Notes under the pieces: model-generated
Seen by the model: only the letters and a program-made list of their open reading frames with translations
What the model was told of the DNA's origin: nothing
Database searches by the model: none
Part shown: in pieces, positions 1-7,066 of the stretch
Layout: each line of letters begins with the position of its first letter
Numbering within the stretch: position 1 is the first letter of the stretch
NCBI GenBank assembly: GCA_030424705.1
Contig: JAUHWJ010000085.1
Coordinates: forward strand, 1-7,286
Source of the DNA: Alphaproteobacteria bacterium
GTDB taxonomy: Bacteria; Pseudomonadota; Alphaproteobacteria; Rhodobacterales; Rhodobacteraceae
DNA: 7,286 nt
Direction: 5' to 3'
Position numbers and translations under genes: made by a program

Positions 1-45
1 GATTCCCGGAATCTCGGCGCGATGTTCAGGGGAGAGACGGCTCAT
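1..45 (-). CDS. Start of an unidentified gene, cut by the window edge
   Basis: Read on the minus strand, an ATG at 45-43 overlaps the stop codon of the sulfatase-like gene (TGA at 44-42) as ATGA. The frame then stays open for all 15 codons to the window edge and encodes MSRLSPEHRAEIPGI. A four-base ATGA overlap is the classic arrangement of translationally coupled genes, so this is very probably the next gene of the same operon. Too little is visible to recognise a family. The function cannot be stated, but it may act with the upstream hydrolase. Confidence 0.55.
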   Translation of the reverse strand, partial: MSRLSPEHRAEIPGI

Positions 46-1709
46 GCGCCCCCGCGCGGCGGCAGGGGCCGGGCAGGGCCGTGATAGGCCTCCTGATACG
101 CCTCCGGCACTTCGTGCCCGTCATGCACGCCGATCAGGATGCCGGTGGAGGGCGTCCCGCCCCGGCGCGCGAGGAGTGCGGCCTCCGGGACAGTGGTGCG
201 TTGGGAGAGGCGGCGCGCCCAGCGGCCGAGGCGTTCATACATCATCGCGATGACCGTGGCGTACTCCGCGTCCGCGCCGAGGTCGCGGAACTCGTCGGGG
301 TCGTTTTCCAGATCGAAGAGCATGGGGCGGAAGCCGCCCTCGGCGTGCATGAACTTCCACCGCCGGTCCGCGATCATGAAGAGCCGGGCGTCCCGCGGGG
401 CCACGCCGAGAACCTCCGCCATCGGGGAGACGGAGTAGTCGTACTCGCTCACCGCGAATTCGCGCCATTCCGGGCGCTCGCCGCGGAGGAGCGGGAGGAG
501 CGAGCGGCCTTCTAGGATGTGGTCGGGGATCGGGGCGCCGTGATGGTCCACGAAGGTCGCGGCGAGGTCGATCTGCTCGACGAGTTCGTCAGAGACCGTT
601 CCTCGCGTTGCGTCCGCCTCGGGCGAAGGGTCCACGATGATGAGCGGGACCTTCACGGAAGGCTCGTGGAAAAGGTCCTTCTCCCCGAGCCAATGGTCGC
701 CGAGATAGTCGCCATGGTCCGAGGTCAGGACGATCAGCGTGTCTTCGAGGTCTCCCTTTGCGTGGAGATGGGCGACGAGCCGGCCGATCTGGTCATCCGC
801 CTGCTTCACGAGGCCCATATAGGCGGGGATCACCGCCTCCCTCACCTCGTCCCGGCTGAAGGTGCGGCCGATCAGGTTGTCCATGAAGGCGGCGTAGACC
901 GGGTGGGGGTCCTGCCGCTCGCGCGCGTGGCGCTTCGCGGGGAGGACGTGTTCGGGCCCGTACATGTCGTTGTAGGGGGCGGGAACGATATAGGGCCAGT
1001 GGGGCTTGATGTAGGAGAGGTGCATCAGCCAGGGGGCGCCGCCCCGCTTCACCTCCACGAACTCGATCGCCCGGTCGGTGAGCCACGGCGTCTCCGAATC
1101 CTCCTCGTGGATGTTGGCGGGCAAGGGCGCGTTCTTCATCAGCCAGCCGGAGGCCATCATGCCGACCTCGTCCACGCCCGCGTTCGCATAGTCGTGCCAG
1201 GGGTTCGGCCCCTCGTAGCCACAGGCGCGGAGATATTCGTTGTAGGGCGAGCGCTTCACATCATAGAAGCCGGCGGGGCCCTGACCGTAGAGCCCGTCCT
1301 CCCGCACCCAGGCGTCGAAGCCGCATTCGGCGACGCGGGCGCCGATCACGCTGTCGGGCGCGAGGCCAAGCCGGGCCATGCCCTCCGCATCGGCGCGCAT
1401 GTGGGTCTTGCCGACGAGCCAGCTCTCGACGCCGATCTTCCTCAGGTGATCGCCGATCGTCATTTCCCCGACCTTCAGGGGGAAGTTGTTCCACGCCGCG
1501 CCGTGAGAATGGACGTAGCGGCCGGTATAGGCGGACATCCGCGCGGCGCCGCAAACTGGGGACTGCACATAGGCGCGGGTGAAGCGGACGCCGCGAGCGG
1601 CCAGCCCGTCGATATGCGGCGTGTGAAGATGCGGGTGGCCGTAGCAGGAGAGGTAGTCGAACCTCAGCTGGTCGAACATGATGAAGAGGATGTTCTTCGC
1701 CCGCGCCAT
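42..1709 (-). CDS. Sulfatase / phosphonate monoester hydrolase-like enzyme (alkaline phosphatase superfamily)
   Basis: A 555-residue enzyme expected to hydrolyse a sulfate, phosphonate or phosphate ester, using a formylglycine made from an active-site cysteine and a divalent metal. Visible signature residues, in order: Asp13-Gln14 in an N-terminal FDQLR motif (metal); Cys53 in CGAAR (53-57), matching the (C/S)x(P/A)xR formylglycine motif; Asn74; Lys101 and His103 in GKTH; His237 in KPHWP; Asp331-His332 in TSDHGD (metal); Lys344 in LGEKDLFHEP. The length fits the family. The whole protein, including the TSDHGDYLGDHW block, resembles enzymes annotated as phosphonate monoester hydrolases, but GKTH is the arylsulfatase-type pair. 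The substrate is therefore open. There is no signal peptide, so it is probably cytoplasmic. The ATG is preceded by a G-rich Shine-Dalgarno stretch (1715-1720). The gene is divergent from the MDR oxidoreductase and overlaps the next minus-strand gene by ATGA. Confidence 0.9.
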   Translation of the reverse strand: MARAKNILFIMFDQLRFDYLSCYGHPHLHTPHIDGLAARGVRFTRAYVQSPVCGAARMSAYTGRYVHSHGAAWNNFPLKVGEMTIGDHLRKIGVESWLVGKTHMRADAEGMARLGLAPDSVIGARVAECGFDAWVREDGLYGQGPAGFYDVKRSPYNEYLRACGYEGPNPWHDYANAGVDEVGMMASGWLMKNAPLPANIHEEDSETPWLTDRAIEFVEVKRGGAPWLMHLSYIKPHWPYIVPAPYNDMYGPEHVLPAKRHARERQDPHPVYAAFMDNLIGRTFSRDEVREAVIPAYMGLVKQADDQIGRLVAHLHAKGDLEDTLIVLTSDHGDYLGDHWLGEKDLFHEPSVKVPLIIVDPSPEADATRGTVSDELVEQIDLAATFVDHHGAPIPDHILEGRSLLPLLRGERPEWREFAVSEYDYSVSPMAEVLGVAPRDARLFMIADRRWKFMHAEGGFRPMLFDLENDPDEFRDLGADAEYATVIAMMYERLGRWARRLSQRTTVPEAALLARRGGTPSTGILIGVHDGHEVPEAYQEAYHGPARPLPPRGGA

Positions 1710-1771
1710 CGCCGCCCCCCGGTTTTCGCGGCAGGATAGGCGCCGGGCCGGGAAAGGAAAGGGAGCGCGGC
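1710..1771. promoter_or_regulatory. Divergent intergenic region between sulfatase-like and oxidoreductase genes
   Basis: These 62 bp are the only space for initiation signals of both diverging genes, so promoters for one or both probably lie here or inside the opposite gene. On the plus strand, AAAGGGAG (1758-1765) is a good Shine-Dalgarno sequence 6 nt before the ATG at 1772. On the minus strand a run of six G (1720-1715) precedes the ATG at 1709. A weak -10-like TATCCT lies on the minus strand at 1738-1733 with only a poor upstream -35 match. No clear sigma-70 promoter or operator can be assigned. Confidence 0.35.
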
Positions 1772-2818
1772 ATGGGCGAGACGATACGGGGCGTCGTGCT
1801 GACCGGCCATGGCGGGCCGGAGATGCTGGAATGGCGGGAGGACCTGCCGAAGCCGTCGCCGAAGCGCGGCGAGGTTCTCGTGCGGGTCCGGGCGTCGGCG
1901 GTGAACAATACCGACATCAACACCCGGGTCGGCTGGTATTCCCGCTCCGGCGCGCCGGGGGAGGATGGCGGCTGGACGGGCGCGCCGCTCCGGTTTCCGC
2001 GCATCCAGGGGATCGACGCCTGCGGCGTGATCGAGGCGGTGGGCGAGGGCGCGCCGGAGAGCCGGATCGGGGAGCGGGTTCTGGTCGAGCCCTGCCTCCG
2101 CGAGGCCGGGGGCGAGGCGCTGTCCTCCCCGCTCTTCCTCGGCTCGGAGGTGGACGGCGCCTTCGCGGATTATCTCTGCGTCGCCTCGCGGCACGCCCAC
2201 GCCGTCTCATCGCCGCTTTGCGACGCGGAGCTTGCCTCCTTCCCCTGCTCCTGGTCGACGGCGGAGAACCTGCTCACGCGGGCGCATGTAACGGCGGCGG
2301 ATACGGTGCTCGTCACCGGCGCCTCGGGCGGCGTCGGCGCGGCGGCGGCCAGCCTTGCGAAGGCGCGCGGGGCGCGGGTTCTGGCGCTGACCAGCGCGGC
2401 GAAGGCGGAAGCACTGTTGAGCCTCGGGGCGGCGCGGGTGCTCCTGCGAGAAGAAGGGCCGCTCGGCGGGCTCGGGGCGAATGAGGCGGATGTCGTCATC
2501 GACCTCGTGGGCGGGAAGGATTGGCCGCGCCTTCTGGATGTCTTGCGGCCCGGCGGGCGGCTCGCCATTTCAGGCGCGGTCGCGGGGCCGCTCGTCGAAC
2601 TCGATCTCCGCACGCTTTATCTGAAGGATTTGAGCCTCTTCGGCTGCACCGCGCTGGACGACGGCGTCTTCGCCGCGCTGGTGCGGCGGATTGAGGCGGG
2701 GGAGGCGCGCCCCGTCGTCGCGGAGACGTTTTCGTTGCGGGAGATCGCGGCGGCGCAGGCGCGGTTCAAGGAGGGGCGGCATGTGGGCAAGATCGCGCTG
2801 ACCGTCGCGGAGGAGTAG
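1772..2818 (+). CDS. Zinc-less MDR-family oxidoreductase (quinone oxidoreductase / alcohol dehydrogenase-like)
   Basis: A 348-residue member of the medium-chain dehydrogenase/reductase superfamily, expected to be a cytoplasmic NAD(P)H-dependent reductase or dehydrogenase. The N-terminal GroES-like domain (about 1-140) contains ASAVNNTDINTR (41-52) and RIQGIDACGVIEAVGEG (77-93). The Rossmann nucleotide-binding domain (about 150-300) contains VTGASGGVGAAAASLAKARG (181-200), with the expected AxxGxxG glycines. The C-terminus ends in the typical GRHVGKIALTV (335-345). The residues that bind catalytic zinc in classical alcohol dehydrogenases are absent: the early Cys position is Asn/Thr and GHE is replaced by GID. 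The four-cysteine structural zinc lobe is also missing. This points to the quinone-oxidoreductase side of the superfamily. The substrate is unknown. The start is supported by AAAGGGAG 6 nt upstream. It reads in the same direction as glyA, 125 bp away, so co-transcription is possible but not shown. Confidence 0.88.
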   Translation: MGETIRGVVLTGHGGPEMLEWREDLPKPSPKRGEVLVRVRASAVNNTDINTRVGWYSRSGAPGEDGGWTGAPLRFPRIQGIDACGVIEAVGEGAPESRIGERVLVEPCLREAGGEALSSPLFLGSEVDGAFADYLCVASRHAHAVSSPLCDAELASFPCSWSTAENLLTRAHVTAADTVLVTGASGGVGAAAASLAKARGARVLALTSAAKAEALLSLGAARVLLREEGPLGGLGANEADVVIDLVGGKDWPRLLDVLRPGGRLAISGAVAGPLVELDLRTLYLKDLSLFGCTALDDGVFAALVRRIEAGEARPVVAETFSLREIAAAQARFKEGRHVGKIALTVAEE

Positions 2819-2943
2819 TTTGCGCGGGACGGAGCTCCGATTGTCGCGCCCGCGCCCCGTAACGGCGAAATCTGCGGGACAATCGCGCCCCGCCGCGCTA
2901 AATGCCCCCGCAACGCCGCCAGAGGACGCCGAGGAGACGACAG
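2819..2943 (+). promoter_or_regulatory. Leader and probable promoter region of glyA
   Basis: This is the only sizeable non-coding stretch before glyA, so its promoter and any control sites are expected here. It holds a perfect 8-bp inverted repeat, CGATTGTC (2838-2845) and GACAATCG (2878-2885), with arms 32 nt apart. It also holds a direct repeat GCGGGAC (2824-2830 and 2874-2880), exactly 50 bp apart. I see no convincing -35/-10 pair: TTGTCG (2841-2846) and CTAAAT (2898-2903) are weak and wrongly spaced for each other. No known riboswitch was recognised. Confidence 0.35.
2931..2936 (+). promoter_or_regulatory. Shine-Dalgarno sequence that fixes the glyA start
   Basis: GAGGAG lies 7 nt before the ATG at 2944. 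The frame is open further upstream to an ATG at 2902, but the 14 extra residues would be an Arg/Pro-rich stretch not expected in the family, and the 2902 codon has no ribosome binding site. The 2944 start is therefore preferred. Confidence 0.8.
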
Positions 2944-4239
<1,296 letters not shown>

Positions 4240-4241
4240 CG

Positions 4242-5201
4242 ATGCGGCGGCTCGCGCGATGGCTCGGGCGGGCGGTGCTCGTCGTGCTCGCCGCGCTCGG
4301 CTTCTGGCTGGCGACGGTTCCGACGCCGGATACGGACCGGGCGGCGGTCGAGGCGAAATACGCCCTACCCGGGGGCGAGCGCTTCATCGAGCATAAAGGC
4401 GCGCGGCTCCACTGGCGGGAGGCGGGGTGCGGGGACTGCCCGCCGCTCCTCCTCCTCCACGGGCTCGGAGCCAGCGTCCACGCCTGGCTGCCGCTTGAAG
4501 CGGAGCTAGGCGAGCGGTTCCGGCTCATCTCGCTCGACTTTCCGGCGCATGGCTTCTCTCTCCCTCGGCCGGACGACGATTATTCAAACGACGCGCTGGT
4601 GGAGGCGGCGGCGGCTGTGGCGCGGGCGGCGGGGCTGACGCGGTTCGGGCTCGTCGGCCATTCGCTGGGCGGGATGGTCGCCTGGCGTTATGCGGCGGCG
4701 CGGCCCGAAGAGGTTTCCGCCCTTGTCCTGATCGCGCCGGCTGGTGAGGCGCAGCCGGATGCGCGGGCGCCCGGCGCCCTCTCGAGCCTCGCGCGCTGGG
4801 CGATCCATGGCGAGGCCACGATCTGGCTCGCGGAGCGGCTGACGCCGCGCTGGTTCATCGAGGAAAGCCTGAAGGGCTCGGTCGGCGACCCGGCGTTCGC
4901 CACGCCGGAGGCGGTGGACCGCTACTGGGAAATGGTCCGCCAGCCCGGAAATCGTCGGGCGCAGATCGTCTGGGCGAAGAGCCCGCGCTCGCAGCTTCGG
5001 CTTCCATCGGACGTGAAGGCGGAGACGGTCGTCATCTGGGGCGGGGCGGACAGGCTCCTGCCGCCGGAACGGGCGGAGACCTTCGCGGCGGCGATCCCCG
5101 GCGCGCGGGCGGTGATCCTGCCGGACCTCGGCCACCTTCCGATGGAGGAAGCGCCGGGGCGCGTGGCGGAGGAAATCGAGGGGTTGATGGCGGGGCGCTG
5201 A
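4242..5201 (+). CDS. Membrane-anchored alpha/beta-fold hydrolase
   Basis: A 319-residue serine hydrolase of the alpha/beta fold; the natural substrate is unknown. A basic N-terminus (MRRLARWLGR) is followed by one hydrophobic segment (about 11-26), which looks like a signal anchor. The catalytic domain would then probably face the periplasm. Visible landmarks: LLLLHGLGAS (69-78) for the oxyanion hole; LDFPAHGFS (98-106); nucleophile Ser141 in GHSLGG (139-144); Asp270 in IWGGADRLLPPE (265-276); and His298 in DLGHLPMEEAP (295-305). The triad is complete, so the enzyme should be active. A lid-like helical insert spans about 175-250. A CGDC motif (63-66) just before the first core strand could form a disulfide if exported. 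The ATG lies 2 nt after the glyA stop with no clear Shine-Dalgarno sequence, which suggests coupling to glyA translation. Confidence 0.9.
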   Translation: MRRLARWLGRAVLVVLAALGFWLATVPTPDTDRAAVEAKYALPGGERFIEHKGARLHWREAGCGDCPPLLLLHGLGASVHAWLPLEAELGERFRLISLDFPAHGFSLPRPDDDYSNDALVEAAAAVARAAGLTRFGLVGHSLGGMVAWRYAAARPEEVSALVLIAPAGEAQPDARAPGALSSLARWAIHGEATIWLAERLTPRWFIEESLKGSVGDPAFATPEAVDRYWEMVRQPGNRRAQIVWAKSPRSQLRLPSDVKAETVVIWGGADRLLPPERAETFAAAIPGARAVILPDLGHLPMEEAPGRVAEEIEGLMAGR

Positions 5202-5203
5202 GG

Positions 5204-5231
5204 CGGCTCAGCGACGCGCCGGCATGAGCCG
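5204..5231. repeat. 7-bp inverted repeat after the hydrolase stop, terminator-like
   Basis: CGGCTCA (5204-5210) and TGAGCCG (5225-5231) are perfect reverse complements around a 14-nt loop, beginning two bases after the hydrolase stop codon. The position suits a transcript end for the glyA operon. No T-run follows, so it is not a standard intrinsic terminator. It also overlaps the last codons and the stop of the small minus-strand ORF, so the symmetry could be chance in GC-rich DNA. Confidence 0.35.
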
Positions 5232-5306
5232 GGCGGGGGCGAAGCCGGCGGCGCCGAGGGCGACGAGCGCGGCGATGAGCCCGGGGGTCATGTTCGCGAC
5301 GTTCAT
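5208..5306 (-). CDS. Small hydrophobic protein, 32 residues, hypothetical
   Basis: On the minus strand, an ATG at 5306-5304 opens a 32-codon frame ending in TGA at 5210-5208. A perfect AAGGAG lies 6 nt before that ATG. The product starts [18 protein letters not shown], has one hydrophobic segment (about residues 8-24) and ends in a basic tail (RLMPARR). This is the build of a tiny single-span membrane protein. No family is recognised. An in-frame ATG at 5324-5322 would give 38 residues, but the ribosome binding site clearly serves the inner start. The frame sits in the gap between the hydrolase and nrdR and overlaps neither gene, so it is not a shadow of a known frame. GC-rich DNA can give short frames by chance, so conservation in relatives would decide. 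Confidence 0.5.
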   Translation of the reverse strand: MNVANMTPGLIAALVALGAAGFAPARLMPARR

Positions 5307-5312
5307 GGGTTT

Positions 5313-5318
5313 CTCCTT
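5313..5318 (-). promoter_or_regulatory. Shine-Dalgarno sequence of the small minus-strand ORF
   Basis: Plus-strand CTCCTT reads AAGGAG on the minus strand, with 6 nt to the ATG at 5306. It is the best anti-16S match noticed in the window, and it selects the 32-residue product over the 38-residue alternative starting at 5324. Confidence 0.5.
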
Positions 5319-5375
5319 CGTCATGGGGATCAGATGCGGCGCGCGCGGGGCCGCCGGAACCAGCGCGCGCGGTTT

Positions 5376-5403
5376 CGTGATCCCGCCTTGTGGCGGCGTG
5401 ATC
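5376..5403. repeat. Small hairpin flanked by a direct repeat
   Basis: A perfect stem, CCGCC (5383-5387) and GGCGG (5392-5396), closes a TTGT loop. It is flanked by a 7-bp direct repeat CGTGATC (5376-5382 and 5397-5403), whose GATC parts could also pair and lengthen the stem around a bulge. There is no T-run on either strand, so it is not a standard terminator. It could be a protein-binding site between the two divergent genes, or chance. Confidence 0.3.
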
Positions 5404-5465
5404 GGCTGAAACCTCCCATATCTGGCGCCCTGACGCGCCCCCTACCCTTCCTCTCGCGGCTCTCC

Positions 5466-5471
5466 TATAAG
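5466..5471 (+). promoter_or_regulatory. Possible -10 element of nrdR-ribD
   Basis: TATAAG stands out in otherwise GC-rich DNA 30 bp before the nrdR start and matches the sigma-70 -10 consensus at five of six positions. The hexamer 17 bp upstream (5443-5448, TACCCT) is a poor -35. This is a candidate only. Confidence 0.35.
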
Positions 5472-5501
5472 GGCCGGACGGCGGAGGGAGGGGAAAACAA
5501 C

Positions 5502-5969
5502 ATGCGCTGCCCGTTCTGCGGAGACACCGAGACGCAGGTGAAGGACAGCCGACCGGCGGAGGATCATGTCGCCATCAGGCGGCGTCGATTCTGCCCGGCC
5601 TGCGGCGGCCGCTTCACCACCTATGAGCGGGTGCAGCTGCGCGACCTGACCGTGCTGAAGAAGAACGGCCGGCGCGAGGAGTTCGACCGGGACAAGCTCG
5701 CCCGCTCCATCCGGATCGCGCTGCAGAAGCGCCCCATCGCGGTGGACCGGGTGGACCAGATGATCTCCGGCATCGTCCGCCGGCTCGAAAGCCTCGGCGA
5801 CAGCGACGTACGCTCGGACACGATAGGGGAGATCGTGATGGAGAGCCTCGCGCGGATCGACACGGTCGCCTATGTCCGCTTCGCCAGCGTCTACAAGAAT
5901 TTCCAGGAAGCGGACGATTTCGAGGAATTCGTCGCCGAGCTTCGCCCGCCGGCGCCCAAAGAGGAATAG
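5502..5969 (+). CDS. nrdR: Transcriptional repressor NrdR
   Basis: A 155-residue regulator that senses adenine nucleotides and represses ribonucleotide reductase genes by binding NrdR boxes in their promoters. The N-terminal zinc ribbon has CPFC (Cys3, Cys6) and CPAC (Cys31, Cys34), with the basic DNA-contacting stretch VAIRRRRF (23-30) between the pairs. An ATP-cone domain follows (about 49-139), with [18 protein letters not shown] and, near its end, [14 protein letters not shown]. The length matches the family (about 150). The start is supported by a GGAGGGAGGGG purine tract (5483-5493) 8 nt upstream and by MRCPFCG, the standard NrdR beginning; longer upstream readings lack family resemblance. 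ribD begins one nucleotide after the stop. No ribonucleotide reductase gene is in the window, so its targets lie elsewhere. Confidence 0.97.
   Translation: MRCPFCGDTETQVKDSRPAEDHVAIRRRRFCPACGGRFTTYERVQLRDLTVLKKNGRREEFDRDKLARSIRIALQKRPIAVDRVDQMISGIVRRLESLGDSDVRSDTIGEIVMESLARIDTVAYVRFASVYKNFQEADDFEEFVAELRPPAPKEE
5958..5965 (+). promoter_or_regulatory. Shine-Dalgarno sequence supporting the GTG start of ribD
   Basis: AAAGAGGA, inside the last codons of nrdR, lies 5 nt before GTG at 5971. It favours this start over the upstream ATG at 5872 (deep within nrdR) and the internal ATG at 6004, which would cut into the first conserved helix of the deaminase domain. Confidence 0.65.
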
Positions 5970-5970
5970 G

Positions 5971-7053
5971 GTGGCCGCCTTTTCGGAGGCGGATCGCCGC
6001 TGGATGGCGGCCGCCCTCGCCCTTGCGCAGCGGGGGCTCGGCAGGGTCTGGCCAAATCCGGCGGTCGGCTGCGTGATCGTCTCCGAAGGCCGTCTTGTAG
6101 GGCGCGGATGGACACAGCCCGGCGGGCGGCCCCATGCGGAGGCGATGGCGCTGGCAGGGGCGGGCGCGGCGGCGCGGGGGGCGACGGCCTATGTGAGCCT
6201 CGAACCTTGCGCCCATCACGGCCGCACCCCGCCCTGCGCGGATGCGCTGGCGGCGGCGGGAATCGCCCGGATCGTGGCGCCGATGGAGGACCCGGACCCG
6301 CGGGTCTCTGGCCGCGGCTTCGCCCGCCTGCGGGAGGCGGGCCTGACGGTCGACACAGGGCTGATGGCGACGGAGGCGGAGGCGGCGAACGCCGGGTTCC
6401 TGATGCGCCAGCGCGCGGGGCGGCCGCGCGTGACGCTGAAGCTCGCCGCGACGCTTGACGGCCGCATCGCCACGGCGAGCGGTGAGAGCCGGTGGATCAG
6501 CGGGCCCGAGGCGCGGGCGCGCGCCCATCTCCTCCGCGCGACGCATGACGCGATTCTGGTCGGTTCGGGGACGGCGCGGGCGGACGATCCGGCGCTCGAC
6601 GTACGGCTGCCGGGGCTGGAGGGGCGGACGCCGCAGCGCGTGGTTCTGGACGCCGATCTGTCGCTGCCGTCCACCCTGCGGCTCGCGAGGGGCGCGCCGC
6701 CCGCCTGGCGGCTCTGCGCCGCGCCGGGGACGGCGGAATGGGGCGAGGCGATCCCGGTCGGGCGCGCGGCGGATGGCGGGCTCGATCTCTCCGCAGCGCT
6801 CCGCGCGCTGGGCGAGCGGGGGGTGACGCGCGTTCTCTGCGAAGGGGGAGGGCGGCTCGCCGCCGCGCTCGTCCGCGCAGGGCTGGCGGACGAAATCGTC
6901 TGGGTTTCCGCCGGCGCGCTGATCGGTGCCGAAGGGGCGCCGGCGCTCGGTCCGCTTGCTCTCGCTGCACTTGCGGATGCGCCGCGATTCCGGCTTGTCG
7001 AGCAGGTGCAGGCGGGGGGCGACGTGCTTTCGCGCTGGCTGCCCGCGGGCTGA
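5971..7053 (+). CDS. ribD: Bifunctional pyrimidine deaminase / reductase of riboflavin synthesis
   Basis: A 360-residue cytoplasmic enzyme catalysing two successive steps of riboflavin synthesis: deamination of the diaminopyrimidine made from GTP, then NADPH-dependent reduction of its ribose side chain. The N-terminal zinc deaminase domain (about 8-145) shows VWPNPAVGCVIV (26-37), HAE (His55, catalytic Glu57) and EPCAHHGRTPPC (78-89; zinc ligands Cys80 and Cys89). The C-terminal reductase domain (about 152-358) shows RVTLKLAATLDGRIATASGE (153-172), ILVGSGTARADDPALDVR (195-212) and LCEGGGRLAAALV (289-301). Both halves look complete and the length is normal. The GTG start with a Shine-Dalgarno sequence is best supported. 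The one-nucleotide gap to nrdR implies co-transcription; nrdR-ribD is a common bacterial pairing. No FMN riboswitch precedes it. The remaining riboflavin genes must lie outside the window, since the next gene reads the other way. Confidence 0.96.
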   Translation: MAAFSEADRRWMAAALALAQRGLGRVWPNPAVGCVIVSEGRLVGRGWTQPGGRPHAEAMALAGAGAAARGATAYVSLEPCAHHGRTPPCADALAAAGIARIVAPMEDPDPRVSGRGFARLREAGLTVDTGLMATEAEAANAGFLMRQRAGRPRVTLKLAATLDGRIATASGESRWISGPEARARAHLLRATHDAILVGSGTARADDPALDVRLPGLEGRTPQRVVLDADLSLPSTLRLARGAPPAWRLCAAPGTAEWGEAIPVGRAADGGLDLSAALRALGERGVTRVLCEGGGRLAAALVRAGLADEIVWVSAGALIGAEGAPALGPLALAALADAPRFRLVEQVQAGGDVLSRWLPAG

Positions 7054-7066
7054 GGGGGGCCGAGAC

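Larger units (their letters stand above)
5325..5501. other. Spacer between the small minus-strand ORF and nrdR
   Basis: About 177 bp without a supported gene, expected to hold the nrdR promoter and perhaps that of the small minus-strand ORF. It contains two GCGCGCGCGG blocks (5338-5347 and 5363-5372), the CGTGATC-flanked hairpin at 5376-5403 and the TATAAG hexamer at 5466-5471. I found no match to the NrdR-box type palindrome that NrdR binds at ribonucleotide reductase promoters. Confidence 0.4.

Noticed and set aside
519..1739. Long plus-strand open frame (406 codons) opposite the sulfatase-like gene
   Set aside because: It lies wholly antisense to a gene with complete active-site motifs. 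It has no recognisable domain and is the expected by-product of GC-rich third codon positions.
1678..2484. Plus-strand open frame of 268 codons overlapping the oxidoreductase
   Set aside because: It is a shifted frame over the real gene, giving a low-complexity Arg/Gly/Ala product with no motif.
2902..2943. Upstream ATG extension of glyA
   Set aside because: It would add 14 Arg/Pro-rich residues, has no ribosome binding site, and is displaced by GAGGAG before the ATG at 2944.
5224..5409. Plus-strand 61-codon frame in the gap before nrdR
   Set aside because: It has no ribosome binding site and lies opposite the small minus-strand ORF, which has a much better start signal. Its composition shows no clear domain.
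5334..5501. Upstream extension of the nrdR frame
   Set aside because: NrdR begins at the MRCPFCG zinc ribbon, and the purine-rich ribosome binding site sits just before 5502. The extension is Arg-rich without family resemblance.
5340..5501. Possible NrdR box or FMN riboswitch upstream of nrdR-ribD
   Set aside because: No AT-rich NrdR-type palindrome and no conserved riboswitch core could be found in the spacer, and there is no leader between nrdR and ribD.
5614..6546. Minus-strand open frame of 310 codons opposite nrdR and ribD
   Set aside because: It is antisense to two well-supported genes, and its Arg/Pro-rich composition is not protein-like.
7041..7050. Perfect palindrome GCCCGCGGGC just before the ribD stop
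   Set aside because: It has no loop, no T-run follows, and such palindromes are common by chance in DNA this rich in GC.
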